A DNA stretch of 17,897 bases from Promethearchaeota archaeon (GTDB lineage: Archaea > Asgardarchaeota > Lokiarchaeia > Sigyniarchaeales > SOKP01), in contig JAHLWE010000031.1 in NCBI GenBank assembly GCA_019058135.1, positions 1-17,897 of the forward strand. The letters are read 5' to 3'. Numbering within the stretch: the first letter of the stretch is position 1; each line of letters opens with the position of its first letter. Positions 6,161-14,383 of this stretch are shown here, piece after piece. Made by a program: the position numbers and the translations under genes. Below the pieces are notes generated by a model that worked only from the letters and a program-made list of their open reading frames with translations, did not search any database and was not told the DNA's origin.

Positions 6161-7696
6161 TTAATAGGATACCTCCCTTAACCATTTTAATGGATTTCTA
6201 TATAGATCTCTAATATCTTCCCGCCCATATTTTAACATCGCTAATCTTTCTAAACCTAAACCCCATGCCAAAACTCTTGTTGGATCTTTAATTCCCCACG
6301 GATAAGTGACTTCGGGCCTGAATATACCTGAACCTCCCAATTCAAGCCATTCACCCAATTTTTCAGAATGCACTGCAATTTCTAAACTAGGTTCAGTATA
6401 AGGGAAGAAACTAGGACGTGTGATTATTTTAGGAAAACCCATTTTTCGATAAAACTCTGTCAATAATCCTCTTAAATCACATAATGTTACATTCTCATCA
6501 ATTACAATTCCTTCAATTTGCATAAATTCAGCAAGATGGGAATGATCTAATCTTTCATTTCTGAAAACCTTATCAATTGAAAATACTTTTACTGGTGGTT
6601 TTTCATTTTCTCGATAAAATTGAGCTAGTCTTCTACAAGTCGTTGCTGTTGTATGTGTTCTTAGAACCACTTTTTTTGCAATATCATAACTCCAATCATA
6701 TCCCCATCCTATTGAACCACAATCTCCTCCATTTTCATGTGTCGCTTTTACCGCCTCAACTCGCTCTCTTTCAGGCAATTTAGATTGTTTAGGGTTATTA
6801 AGATAAAAAGTATCTTGCATTTCTCTTGCTGGATGATCTTGAGGTTGAAATAATGCATCAAAATTGAAAAAAGCAGATTCAACTATAGGTCCTTTTATTT
6901 CAGTAAATCCCATTGAAAGAAAAATTTCTCTAATTTCATTTATTATATTTATTAACGGGTGGATCTTTCCCGCATGAATTCTGGGACCTGAAATCGAAAC
7001 ATTAAAAGGTTTTAAATTAATAGTTTTCCATTCTCCAGAAATAAGCATCTCCGAAGTAATCTTACTTACTTCTTTTAATATTTCAATTTTCCGCACATCT
7101 ATTTTTTTACCTTCTGGAGTTAAGAAAATTAATCTTTGAGTCCTCTTTTCTCGACGGATTAAATTTCTTTTATTTAGAATCTCAATTAATCCTACTTCTT
7201 CCTTAGATAATTTACTTTTATCATAAAAAGGTTTTTTTTCAAATGTTTTAAGAAAAACTTCCAATTCTGTATTTGGGAAATCATCTGCAACCAAAAACAC
7301 TTTATTTTCACCTGTTGCTTTGCTAGTAGCAATCCATTTATTCCGTCTTAAGTTTTGAATCGCTCTATAAAAAGATTTATCAGTTAATTCCGATTTGTCT
7401 TTTAAATCTGCTATAGATATTTCCTTAATTTTATTTTTAACTAAGTAATTTATTAGTTGTCTACTTGGAAGTCCTTTTTTGAGATAATTAAGTCCTTCAT
7501 CAGTTAAATATAGATAATCAAGATATTTCTCTTTAAAACCTCCCAAATTCCCCTTATCTAAGTCATTTACGGCGGACATTAGAACAATATAGTCTAATTT
7601 AAGTTCTTTTGCTAATTCTGATGCATCACATTCTATATCTTTTTCTTGAAGTATTTTTAAAATTTCTAAGACATTTTGTTTTAATTTAATTCCCAA
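6161..7696 (-). CDS. pheS: Phenylalanyl-tRNA synthetase alpha subunit (archaeal type)
   Basis: This 511-aa catalytic subunit of PheRS is a class II aminoacyl-tRNA synthetase. About 220 N-terminal residues form winged-helix-like modules (ELAKELKLDY..., SRQLINYLVKNK...) characteristic of archaeal and eukaryotic alpha subunits. The catalytic domain follows: KGPIVESAFFNFDALFQPQDH (motif 1 region), VFRNERLDHSHLAEFMQIEG (motif 2) and GLGLERLAMLKYG (motif 3), with GGSGIFRPEVTYPWGI lining the active site. The start appears to be TTG (7694-7696) with AAGGT upstream. The next in-frame Met is at residue 40, inside the conserved winged helix, so it is too late. This is the first gene of the operon with pheT and pheA and is preceded by a long gap full of inverted repeats. 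Confidence 0.95.
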   Translation of the reverse strand: MGIKLKQNVLEILKILQEKDIECDASELAKELKLDYIVLMSAVNDLDKGNLGGFKEKYLDYLYLTDEGLNYLKKGLPSRQLINYLVKNKIKEISIADLKDKSELTDKSFYRAIQNLRRNKWIATSKATGENKVFLVADDFPNTELEVFLKTFEKKPFYDKSKLSKEEVGLIEILNKRNLIRREKRTQRLIFLTPEGKKIDVRKIEILKEVSKITSEMLISGEWKTINLKPFNVSISGPRIHAGKIHPLINIINEIREIFLSMGFTEIKGPIVESAFFNFDALFQPQDHPAREMQDTFYLNNPKQSKLPERERVEAVKATHENGGDCGSIGWGYDWSYDIAKKVVLRTHTTATTCRRLAQFYRENEKPPVKVFSIDKVFRNERLDHSHLAEFMQIEGIVIDENVTLCDLRGLLTEFYRKMGFPKIITRPSFFPYTEPSLEIAVHSEKLGEWLELGGSGIFRPEVTYPWGIKDPTRVLAWGLGLERLAMLKYGREDIRDLYRNPLKWLREVSY

Positions 7697-8088
7697 TTAC
7701 AAAACCTTATTATATTTATTTTTTTTCCTATATTTTTTTTAAATCTTTGATTTATTTAAATCTTTTGGAGAATATCTCTATAATATTTAACTAAAATGCC
7801 ATAAACTTAAATTAGATTATAAAAACACCTCTTTACGTTAAAATTTTTCACTAAAGAAAATTTTAGCTAATAACTTTCATTTCAAAACTCCCAAGAGAAC
7901 TTATCAAAACAAGTCTCTTGGGTTAAATAACGAATAAAGAGGCTAGACTAAAAATTACTCCCATTTCATGTAATGCTAAATAATCGTAACCCTTCTGAGT
8001 AATCTTTTTTCAACTATAAATTTCTTAATATTTTAAATCTAGCCTATTTAAAATTTAAAATAACATATAATTTTTAAAATTACTTTTA
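7697..8088. other. Gene-free gap with several consecutive inverted repeats upstream of pheS
   Basis: This gap of 392 bases holds no convincing ORF but has strong secondary-structure potential. Outer stem: GGCTAGA (7941-7947) with TCTAGCC (8038-8044), extended with small mismatches through AAAA/TTTT. Within it ATTACTC (7954-7960) pairs with GAGTAAT (7997-8003). Next, CCCAAGAG-A-ACTT (7890-7902) pairs with AAGT-CTCTTGGG (7911-7922), a 12-bp stem with one bulge. Then TAAAATTTTTC (7839-7849) pairs with GAAAATTTTA (7856-7865). In the direction of transcription of both flanking genes these lie after the coaD stop and before pheS. They could be a 3' UTR or terminator, a regulatory leader of the Phe operon, or a small RNA. 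I could match them to no known RNA family. Box C/D motifs and tRNA features are lacking. Confidence 0.5.
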
Positions 8089-8526
8089 TTAAAGATTTTT
8101 TCTGATATTTGTAGAACTAATTTTTTTACCATTTTTGTCTTTGAGTAATGATATGATTATAAATATTAGAGGTTTCATACCCTTTTCTTCTCTAATCTCA
8201 TTTATTTTAATTGCATTGGGAAGTGTCTCTAAACTAAATACTAATGCTTCATAATCCTCCTCTTCAATTGGAGGACCATAAGAATCATTCAATTCTATAA
8301 TTTCAAGCCGGCTTAATTCAGTGAACGATTGAACAAAATTTTCAATATTTTGTTTTCTAGTTAAATAATCTTGAATTATTTCTTTATACTGCTTCTTTTG
8401 ATTCATTTTTTCGGTAGTTAAACCAATTACCAGCTTTTCTGAAACTTTAAGGGCAGTACTTATTAAATATTTATGTCCTTCATGTAAATGATCGAAACAA
8501 CCCCCCATCCCTGCTAGCTTGAACAT
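8089..8526 (-). CDS. coaD: Phosphopantetheine adenylyltransferase (archaeal type)
   Basis: This 145-aa cytidylyltransferase-like enzyme transfers AMP from ATP to 4'-phosphopantetheine to give dephospho-CoA, the penultimate step of CoA synthesis. The N-terminal GGCFDHLHEGHKYL contains the HxGH nucleotide-binding signature (H15, H18). Near the C-terminus KKISSTNIRK matches the ISS-T/S-x-IR motif. The LVIGLTTEKM strand and the TLPNAIKINEIREEKG segment are typical of the archaeal/eukaryotic PPAT group. The protein lies 12 nt downstream of the zinc-ribbon membrane protein gene and is probably co-transcribed with it. The ATG start has no strong ribosome binding site. A second in-frame Met (residue 7) is too close to the active site to be the start. 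Confidence 0.9.
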   Translation of the reverse strand: MFKLAGMGGCFDHLHEGHKYLISTALKVSEKLVIGLTTEKMNQKKQYKEIIQDYLTRKQNIENFVQSFTELSRLEIIELNDSYGPPIEEEDYEALVFSLETLPNAIKINEIREEKGMKPLIFIIISLLKDKNGKKISSTNIRKNL

Positions 8527-8538
8527 ACTTTTTCAAAA

Positions 8539-8922
8539 CTAAGATTTTTCAGTTTTTAATTTTACTGAGTAAATATCATTGATTTTCATTGAGCCATCAC
8601 ATTTTGAGCATTTTCCTGCTACTTTAAAAACAAAATCCCCTTCTTTATAATCTTGAACTTTTGTATAATCACAAAGATCACATCGAAGTACACATAGAGT
8701 TTGAATTAACGGTTCTTTGGGCCTTTTCTTTACATTTAGAAAAAAAGATGCTATGCACATTATAGAAACACCTATCCAGAATAGATAAGTCACCCCAAAG
8801 ACATTTCCAAGGGCAAGTATTATTACTCCTATAATTACAAGAATAAATATTAAAATACTCTTTATAATTGATTTTTTACTTTTTTTCTTGTTTAAAAAAT
8901 CTTCATCTTCTTCTTCAATCAA
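8539..8922 (-). CDS. Two-TM membrane protein with cytoplasmic zinc ribbon
   Basis: This 127-aa protein is of no family I can name. It has an acidic then lysine-rich N-terminus (EEEDEDFLNKKKSKK), two hydrophobic segments at about 19-38 and 44-62 joined by a short turn, and a C-terminal domain with two Cys-x2-Cys pairs (C81/C84 and C105/C108) separated by 20 residues, as in a zinc ribbon. By the positive-inside rule, both ends should face the cytoplasm. The start is TTG; an in-frame upstream stop rules out much extension. It precedes coaD by 12 nt on the same strand, so the two probably form one transcript, but nothing in the sequence shows a role in CoA synthesis. Confidence 0.75.
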   Translation of the reverse strand: MIEEEDEDFLNKKKSKKSIIKSILIFILVIIGVIILALGNVFGVTYLFWIGVSIMCIASFFLNVKKRPKEPLIQTLCVLRCDLCDYTKVQDYKEGDFVFKVAGKCSKCDGSMKINDIYSVKLKTEKS

Positions 8923-9110
8923 TGAGTTCCACTTATGTTCTAAATAAATTAATCAAAAAATCAAATTTTAACTACTAAATAATAATTAATAATGAAAAAA
9001 AATAAATCTTTAGATTATTTCTTCTAAAATTAAATGAAATATCAAAGTTTTTATTTTCGTTTTTTTTTAGAAATATAGATCTTAAGAGAAAAAATAAAGT
9101 TTGATTTATT

Positions 9111-10253
9111 ATGATTTACCAGTTTGGCCAAACTCAAGGAACTGATCCGATTTCACTACTATTAAGTATTTTCTTTTATGTTATATTCATTATTTTTATG
9201 TTTTATGGAACTAAAATTCAAGCGTGGCGTGCTTCAAAGGAAATTGCAGTAGCTTTAGGTGAACTAAAAACATGGAATAATGAGGGAAAGAGTCTTGTAT
9301 TCAAAAAGATGCAAAAATATAAAGACAAAAATTTATCTACTAAGGATTTAAAAGTAAAAATTGAAGATATTATGACGTTTGTAACGATCTCACCAACTAA
9401 TTTGGATCCAGCTGGAATTATACCAAAATTGGACCATTTAATAAATGTTAGAGATGACCGATTCAAAGAAGAAATCAAGGTCCTAGCCCCTAGCGCCGAC
9501 TCTGTGACCGCTAGTAATCTTGAGAATCTCTTAGAGGCATCAATGGCTTTGGATTTCATTTATCGTCTTATTAGGCATTATTTGATCTTAGGAAAAAAAA
9601 GTAAAAGTATGTTGTTATTGATGCAGATTCAAATGCAATTATCATTAATTATGACAATGGCCAAGTCTTATTTACATGCAACTAGAGCATTTAAGGAAGG
9701 TAGTCCCATCGGGGATGCACTGGGCCCATTAGTTGTAGCTAGTTTTATTCGAGATATTTCAAATAGAGATAATGTCGAAGCTATTGAGATAGCTAAGGAT
9801 ACAATCTATCAACAAGTAGAGTTTGAGGATAGAACAATTTTTTTAGTAAGAGCCAAAGGACCAGGTGGAACTGTCGGAAAACCCGGAGAAGCCATTAAAA
9901 TATTAGTAGAAAAGCATAAAAACGAGATATCAAGGATTATTATGATTGATGCAGGTTTAAAATTAGAAGGTGATCGAACCGGTTCGCTTGCAATAGGTGT
10001 AGGAGCGGCAATCGGTGGGATTGGAGTTGAAAAATTTAAAATTGAGGAATCAACTTCCGGAGTGAAAATACCTATTGATGCTGTAATTTGTAGAGAAAGC
10101 TTAGAAGATGCAATAACAACAATGAAACGCCCGATTACCCGTGCTATTCCCAATATAATTGAAAAAATTAAGCAAGCCATCAGAACAAGAACAGAAAAAG
10201 GTACAAAAATAATTATTGCAGGAATTGGAAATACAATTGGTATAGGAATTTAA
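9111..10253 (+). CDS. Membrane-anchored DUF1512-type archaeal protein
   Basis: This 380-aa protein looks like the archaeal conserved family DUF1512, whose function I do not know. A single TM helix at about 14-32 (ISLLLSIFFYVIFIIFMFYG) is followed by a large soluble domain with helical segments (about 95-200). The C-terminal half has glycine-rich conserved stretches: VRAKGPGGTVGKPGEA (about 246-261), IMIDAGLKLEGDRTGSLAIGVGAAIGG (about 277-303) and a final GIGNTIGIG. The combination resembles a nucleotide- or phosphate-binding fold, but that is inference. The ATG start lacks a clear ribosome binding site. An AAATATAG sequence about 38 nt upstream could be a TATA box. The gene is divergent from the zinc-ribbon/coaD pair and convergent with the SCP2 gene. 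Confidence 0.7.
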   Translation: MIYQFGQTQGTDPISLLLSIFFYVIFIIFMFYGTKIQAWRASKEIAVALGELKTWNNEGKSLVFKKMQKYKDKNLSTKDLKVKIEDIMTFVTISPTNLDPAGIIPKLDHLINVRDDRFKEEIKVLAPSADSVTASNLENLLEASMALDFIYRLIRHYLILGKKSKSMLLLMQIQMQLSLIMTMAKSYLHATRAFKEGSPIGDALGPLVVASFIRDISNRDNVEAIEIAKDTIYQQVEFEDRTIFLVRAKGPGGTVGKPGEAIKILVEKHKNEISRIIMIDAGLKLEGDRTGSLAIGVGAAIGGIGVEKFKIEESTSGVKIPIDAVICRESLEDAITTMKRPITRAIPNIIEKIKQAIRTRTEKGTKIIIAGIGNTIGIGI

Positions 10254-10289
10254 AGGAAAAAAAAAAATAAAATAAGAGAATTTTTATTT
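10254..10289. terminator. Bidirectional T-rich terminator between convergent genes
   Basis: For the plus-strand gene, two T5 runs occur at 10281-10285 and 10287-10291. For the minus-strand gene, an A11 run at 10257-10267 gives a U11 tract in its RNA. Archaeal RNA polymerase stops at U-tracts without needing a hairpin, and none is obvious here. Confidence 0.55.
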
Positions 10290-10694
10290 TTAATAGAGCT
10301 GTGTATCTGTAGCAACAACGCTATTTACCATTTCTTGGGCAGCTTTAGTTGCACGCATTACTTTTGCCATATTACCAACTAGTTTAAATTTCCCAGCCAT
10401 TAATCCTTGGATCGGGTCAATTTTTTTAGTTAAAAGTAAAACCCAATTATCCCAGTTACCTGACCATATGAATTCAGCTTTTGGCTCTTCTCCAGGTTCT
10501 AAGACCCTCCCACTACGACATTTCCCATGCCAAAGATCAATATATAACTTTAATTCATGATCGAGATTTCCAGCAGGCTCAGCTATGAAGATGAAATCAC
10601 CTTCCCACCAACTAGCTGCCTCTTCATAGGCTTTATTATTATTTAAATTCTCAACATATGCGTCTATCCATTCTTTAGTTCCAAATAAAGGCAT
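10290..10694 (-). CDS. SCP2 sterol-binding-like domain protein
   Basis: This 134-aa protein is a single SCP2-type lipid-binding domain, a fold with a hydrophobic tunnel that carries fatty acyl or isoprenoid lipids or acyl-CoA. The pattern fits the family: helical N-terminus (TKEWIDAYVENLNNNKAYEEAA), a beta-sheet core (FIFIAEP... YIDLWHGKC... AEFIWSGNWDNWVLLLTKK), then the conserved IDPIQGLMAGKFKLVGNMAKVMRATKAAQEMV, in which LMxGKFKxxGNM is typical of SCP2. No signal peptide is seen. The ligand cannot be read from sequence. The ATG start is preceded by a TATA-like element about 30-40 nt upstream. The gene is divergent from pyruvate phosphate dikinase. Confidence 0.8.
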   Translation of the reverse strand: MPLFGTKEWIDAYVENLNNNKAYEEAASWWEGDFIFIAEPAGNLDHELKLYIDLWHGKCRSGRVLEPGEEPKAEFIWSGNWDNWVLLLTKKIDPIQGLMAGKFKLVGNMAKVMRATKAAQEMVNSVVATDTQLY

Positions 10695-10722
10695 TTTATT
10701 TACTCATCTAATTTTTTTTAAT

Positions 10723-10734
10723 TAATATATATTA
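10723..10734 (-). promoter_or_regulatory. TATA-like box of the SCP2 gene
   Basis: TAATATATATTA lies 29-40 nt upstream of the ATG at 10692-10694, a fitting distance for an archaeal promoter with a very short leader. AT-rich context makes chance matches common. Confidence 0.35.
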
Positions 10735-10960
10735 AGTGTTAGGAATACAAAAAATGTTTTGTCTTTTAAATTTAAAAAGTATTTGTTTCATATATTATAA
10801 AACTATGTTGATAAAATAGAATTAGAAATTATATAATATAATCTTTAATTAAATTTTTTCTTCAATCCCATAATAGATTAAAAAAAAATATTAAGATTGT
10901 TTTATTACAATTATATGATTAAGAGAAAATATCAATTTTAATTATGGATTTGTTTTAACA

Positions 10961-13657
10961 ATGGTGACCGCTAATAAAAAAAAACAAATATATACTTTTA
11001 AAGAAGGTTCTAAAGAATTAAAGCTTCTTTTAGGAGGGAAAGGAGCAAACCTCGCTGAAATGACTAATTTAGGATTAAATATCCCTCCAGGTTTCACAAT
11101 CTCAACTGAAGCGTGTTTAGAATATTTTGAGAATCCAAAAATTATTGATGATCTACGAGATGGTATTTTAAAAAACATTAAATTGTTAGAAGAACAAACA
11201 GGAAAGAGTTTTGGAAGTAATAAAAATCCTTTATTGCTAAGTATAAGGAGCGGTGCGCCTATGTCGATGCCGGGTATGATGGATACTGTATTAAATCTTG
11301 GATTAAATGATAATTCTGTGCTAGGTCTTGCAGCTACTACAGATAACCAGAGATTTGCTTATGATTCATACAGGAGATTTATACAAATGTTTGGAGATGT
11401 TGTCATGGGAATTCATGCTGATAGATTTGAAAGAATTTTAGAGGGTTATAAAAGAAGAATAGGAAGACACGCACAAGATACTGACCTCACTGTAGTTGAT
11501 CTTCAAAAACTTATTAGTGATTATAAACAACTTTATAAAGTTGAAATTGAAAATGATTTTCCTCAAGACCCTGAAGAACAGTTGTTTCTATCAATAGAAG
11601 CAGTATTTAAATCTTGGAATAATAAACGTGCAATTACATACAGAAGAATTAATGATATACCGAATTATGGAACAGCTGTTAATGTACAAGCGATGGTTTT
11701 TGGAAATAAAGGTATTAATTCAGCTACTGGAGTAGCATTTTCAAGGGATCCAGGAAATGGTGAAGACCATAAATTTGGAGAGTACTTAACTAATGCACAG
11801 GGAGAAGATGTTGTCGCAGGAATAAGAACTCCAAAAAAATTTGAAAATATGAAAGAAGAATTTCCTGAGATATATAAAAATCTGATTAAAACGATGGAGA
11901 ATCTTGAAAAGCATTATAGAGATATGCAAGATATCGAATTTACTATTGAAGATAAAATTTTATTCATTCTACAAACAAGAACTGGAAAAAGAACACCATT
12001 TGCAGCTGTAAAAATCGCAGTTGATCTATTCAAAGAAGGACTGATCTCAAAAGAAGAAGCAATAGGGAGAATCGATCCAAAAGGTTTAGAAAATTTACTC
12101 TTTAAAAGTATTGATGAAAATTCTTATTTTCAGGTCTTGGCACATGGTATTGCTGCATCACCTGGAGCTGTATTCGGATTGGCAATTTTTGATGCAGATA
12201 CTGCAGAAAAATTAGTAAATGAAAGCGATAAAGATGTTATTTTGGTAAGACCTCAAACCAAACCTGAGGATATTCATGGTCTTTATGCATCAAATGGTGT
12301 TTTAACTCAGTTTGGTGGTAAAACGTCTCATGCTGCTGTTGTAGCTCGTGGAATGGGAAAACCTGCCATTGTAGGTGCTTCTGAAGTCCATATTGATGTT
12401 GAAAATCGAGAATTTACTGTTGGAGATGTTGTTATTAGAGAAGGTGAAGTGATTACAATTGATGGTACAAAAGGATTAGTGATAGCAGGAAAAGTTCCTT
12501 TAGTGGAACCAGAGATTAGGGGAGAATTTAAAGAATTATTAGAAATGGCAAATGAAATAAAATTTCTTGGTGTTAAAGCAAATGCAGATACTCCTACTGA
12601 CGCCCAAAAAGCTATAGAATTTGGTGCGGAGGGAATTGGTCTCTGTCGTACAGAGCATATGTTTATGGCACAAGATAGGTTACCTGTAGTCCAAAAGATG
12701 ATTTTAGCTAGAAACCAAGAAGATAGACAAGATGCATTAAATAAATTACTTCCAATGCAAAGATCTGATTTCTATGAAATTTTTAAAGTTATGGAAGGAA
12801 AACCTGTTACGATAAGATTACTTGATCCACCATTACATGAATTTCTTCCTGATTTAAATGAAATTCTACTAGAAAATATGACTTTTAAGATTACAAATAA
12901 TTTAACACGTCAATTACTCAACCTCACTCCATTAGATGAGGAAATTACAGAAAGAAATAAAATGGTCTCCTTAATTCGTTCAATTTCTGAATCAAATCCA
13001 ATGATGGGTTTGAGAGGTTGTCGTTTAGCAATTACTTGGCCAGAAATTAATGAGATGCAAGTTAAAGCAATATTTCAAGCGGCATGCCAATTAAAGAAAG
13101 AAGGGATTGATGTTAAACCTGAAATCATGATTCCGTTAGTAGGAGTTGTAGAAGAGTTGCTGGAGGTTAAAACTCAGCTTCAAAAAGTAGCTGAAGAAAT
13201 TTTAAAGGAAAATAAAAGTGATCTTAAATATAAATTTGGAACAATGATTGAGGTTCCTCGTGCTGCATTAGTTGCCAGAGAGATTGCTCAACATGCTGAT
13301 TTCTTTTCATTTGGAACAAATGATCTCACTCAAATGACGTTTGGCTATTCTCGTGATGATGCCGAAGGAAAATTCATACCAGTCTATTTAAGCAAGGGAA
13401 TACTAAAAAAGAATCCATTTGAAGTATTAGATAAAGATGGTGTAGGTAAATTGTTAAAAATGGCAGTAAAAGATGGGAAAACAACAAATCCTAATTTAGA
13501 ATGCGGAATCTGTGGAGAACATGGTGGAGAACCATCATCTATCGAATTTTTTCACGAAATTGGGTTAGATTATGTCTCTTGTTCGCCTTATAGAATTCCT
13601 ATTGCACGTGTTGCAGCAGCACAAGCACAATTAAAATTTCGAATGAAAAAATCTTAG
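10961..13657 (+). CDS. ppdK: Pyruvate phosphate dikinase
   Basis: This 898-aa enzyme interconverts pyruvate, ATP and phosphate with PEP, AMP and pyrophosphate, linking glycolysis and gluconeogenesis. The N-terminal ATP-grasp domain starts LLGGKGANLAEM and contains IRSGAPMSMPGMMDT and LQTRTGKRT. The central swivelling domain has GGKTSHAAVVARGMGKPA with the phosphorylated histidine at about residue 457. The C-terminal PEP/pyruvate TIM barrel has GIGLCRTEHMF, LDPPLHEFLP, RGCRLAITWPEI, SFGTNDLTQMTFGYSRDDA and GICGEHGGEP, with the catalytic cysteine near residue 851. The fused GMMDT-containing ATP-grasp domain distinguishes it from PEP synthase. Length and motifs are complete. The ATG has no ribosome binding site; a short ATG-led frame at 10944 ends before it. 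A TTATATGA sequence about 45 nt upstream may be the TATA box. Confidence 0.97.
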   Translation: MVTANKKKQIYTFKEGSKELKLLLGGKGANLAEMTNLGLNIPPGFTISTEACLEYFENPKIIDDLRDGILKNIKLLEEQTGKSFGSNKNPLLLSIRSGAPMSMPGMMDTVLNLGLNDNSVLGLAATTDNQRFAYDSYRRFIQMFGDVVMGIHADRFERILEGYKRRIGRHAQDTDLTVVDLQKLISDYKQLYKVEIENDFPQDPEEQLFLSIEAVFKSWNNKRAITYRRINDIPNYGTAVNVQAMVFGNKGINSATGVAFSRDPGNGEDHKFGEYLTNAQGEDVVAGIRTPKKFENMKEEFPEIYKNLIKTMENLEKHYRDMQDIEFTIEDKILFILQTRTGKRTPFAAVKIAVDLFKEGLISKEEAIGRIDPKGLENLLFKSIDENSYFQVLAHGIAASPGAVFGLAIFDADTAEKLVNESDKDVILVRPQTKPEDIHGLYASNGVLTQFGGKTSHAAVVARGMGKPAIVGASEVHIDVENREFTVGDVVIREGEVITIDGTKGLVIAGKVPLVEPEIRGEFKELLEMANEIKFLGVKANADTPTDAQKAIEFGAEGIGLCRTEHMFMAQDRLPVVQKMILARNQEDRQDALNKLLPMQRSDFYEIFKVMEGKPVTIRLLDPPLHEFLPDLNEILLENMTFKITNNLTRQLLNLTPLDEEITERNKMVSLIRSISESNPMMGLRGCRLAITWPEINEMQVKAIFQAACQLKKEGIDVKPEIMIPLVGVVEELLEVKTQLQKVAEEILKENKSDLKYKFGTMIEVPRAALVAREIAQHADFFSFGTNDLTQMTFGYSRDDAEGKFIPVYLSKGILKKNPFEVLDKDGVGKLLKMAVKDGKTTNPNLECGICGEHGGEPSSIEFFHEIGLDYVSCSPYRIPIARVAAAQAQLKFRMKKS

Positions 13658-13700
13658 AAATTTTTCATTTTTCCTTTTAAATATCTAATTTTTATTGATA
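13658..13700 (+). terminator. T-rich tract after pyruvate phosphate dikinase
   Basis: Three T4-T5 runs separated by one or two other bases begin within a few bases of the stop codon, with a further T5 run near 13690. This resembles an archaeal U-tract terminator, but the next gene starts only 57 nt after the stop, so read-through into it is possible. Confidence 0.35.
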
Positions 13701-13714
13701 CTAGTGAAACTTTT

Positions 13715-14335
13715 TTGATTGATATATTAATAATTGGAGATACTCACATTCCTAAAAGAGCAATAGGTTTATCTCCATTATTAATAAAAGAACTTAACAC
13801 CCTATCTGCGAAAAAACTTTTTGATTTTGTAATCTTTACTGGAGATGTAGTTAAATCACCAGAAACTATAAGATTTTTTAAAAATCTAGCCAAAAAAAAA
13901 TTCTTGATAGTTCAAGGCAACATGGACTATTATTATGGAAATATTGAAGCTCCGTTATATGATTCTTTATCTATTACATTAAAAAACGACTCTTATTTAA
14001 ACATAGGAATAACACATGGAGCAGAAATTCATCCGCGCGGAGATAAGGATGAATTGACAAAAATTGCTAAAGAAAATAACGTTAACCTTCTAATTTTTGC
14101 ACATACACATCTTGCAGAAATCTTTCTTTCTTCAGATGGTATTCTATTACTTAATCCTGGGAGCTTTACTGGTGCTTGGAGTTTCGTCGCGTCTAGAACT
14201 CCATCTTTTATAATTATTAAAGTAGATATTGAAGAAAGTGAAATTAAGGTCATTCTATATGAACTAAAAAATGATCGAATAATTAAGACGATTGAGAGTT
14301 TTTATTTTAAAAATCAACAATTTTTAAAATCTTAA
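13715..14335 (+). CDS. Vps29/YfcE-like metallophosphoesterase
   Basis: This 206-aa calcineurin-like phosphoesterase is of the small MJ0936/YfcE/Vps29 group. The dinuclear metal site motifs appear in order: GDTH (residues 8-11), FTGDVV (about 41-46), GNMDY (about 68-72), a THG segment near residue 97, and FAHTHL near 130, followed by LNPGS as in the family. Bacterial and archaeal members hydrolyse phosphodiesters in vitro. Eukaryotic Vps29 keeps the fold as a retromer scaffold. The presence of every metal ligand argues for an active enzyme. The start is TTG (13715-13717) with GTGAAA upstream; it places GDTH at the usual distance from the N-terminus, and the nearby GTG reads into a stop. The gene lies 57 nt after ppdK on the same strand; a shared transcript is possible but a functional link is not obvious. 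Confidence 0.85.
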   Translation: MIDILIIGDTHIPKRAIGLSPLLIKELNTLSAKKLFDFVIFTGDVVKSPETIRFFKNLAKKKFLIVQGNMDYYYGNIEAPLYDSLSITLKNDSYLNIGITHGAEIHPRGDKDELTKIAKENNVNLLIFAHTHLAEIFLSSDGILLLNPGSFTGAWSFVASRTPSFIIIKVDIEESEIKVILYELKNDRIIKTIESFYFKNQQFLKS

Positions 14336-14383
14336 ACATTTATTAGTTTTTTTGACAGAAATAACAATAAAAGAGAAATAAAA
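14336..14383. terminator. T-rich gap between convergent genes
   Basis: A T7 run (14347-14353) lies 12 nt after the phosphoesterase stop. On the minus strand the gap is also U-rich after the SCP2-like gene stop. This fits simple archaeal U-tract termination on both strands. Confidence 0.45.

Noticed and set aside
6147..6185. Upstream ATG giving pheT 13 extra residues
   Set aside because: The extra residues are a translated ribosome-binding region (GGILLKGGIK); the downstream ATG has GGAGGG and gives the family N-terminus.
6577..6783. Plus-strand open frame of 68 codons inside pheS
   Set aside because: It lies fully opposite the conserved catalytic region of pheS and shows no recognisable domain.
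7839..8044. tRNA gene or CRISPR array in the coaD-pheS gap
   Set aside because: No T-arm consensus, no cloverleaf spacing and no direct repeats with regular spacers were found.
9218..10180. Two minus-strand open frames opposite the DUF1512-type gene
   Set aside because: Both are antisense to a well-supported gene, with Ser/Ile-rich composition typical of antisense frames.
10942..11178. Minus-strand open frame opposite the start of ppdK
   Set aside because: It overlaps the conserved ATP-grasp start of ppdK and has no ribosome binding site or family match.
14029..14253. Minus-strand open frame inside the phosphoesterase
   Set aside because: It is antisense to conserved metal-site motifs.
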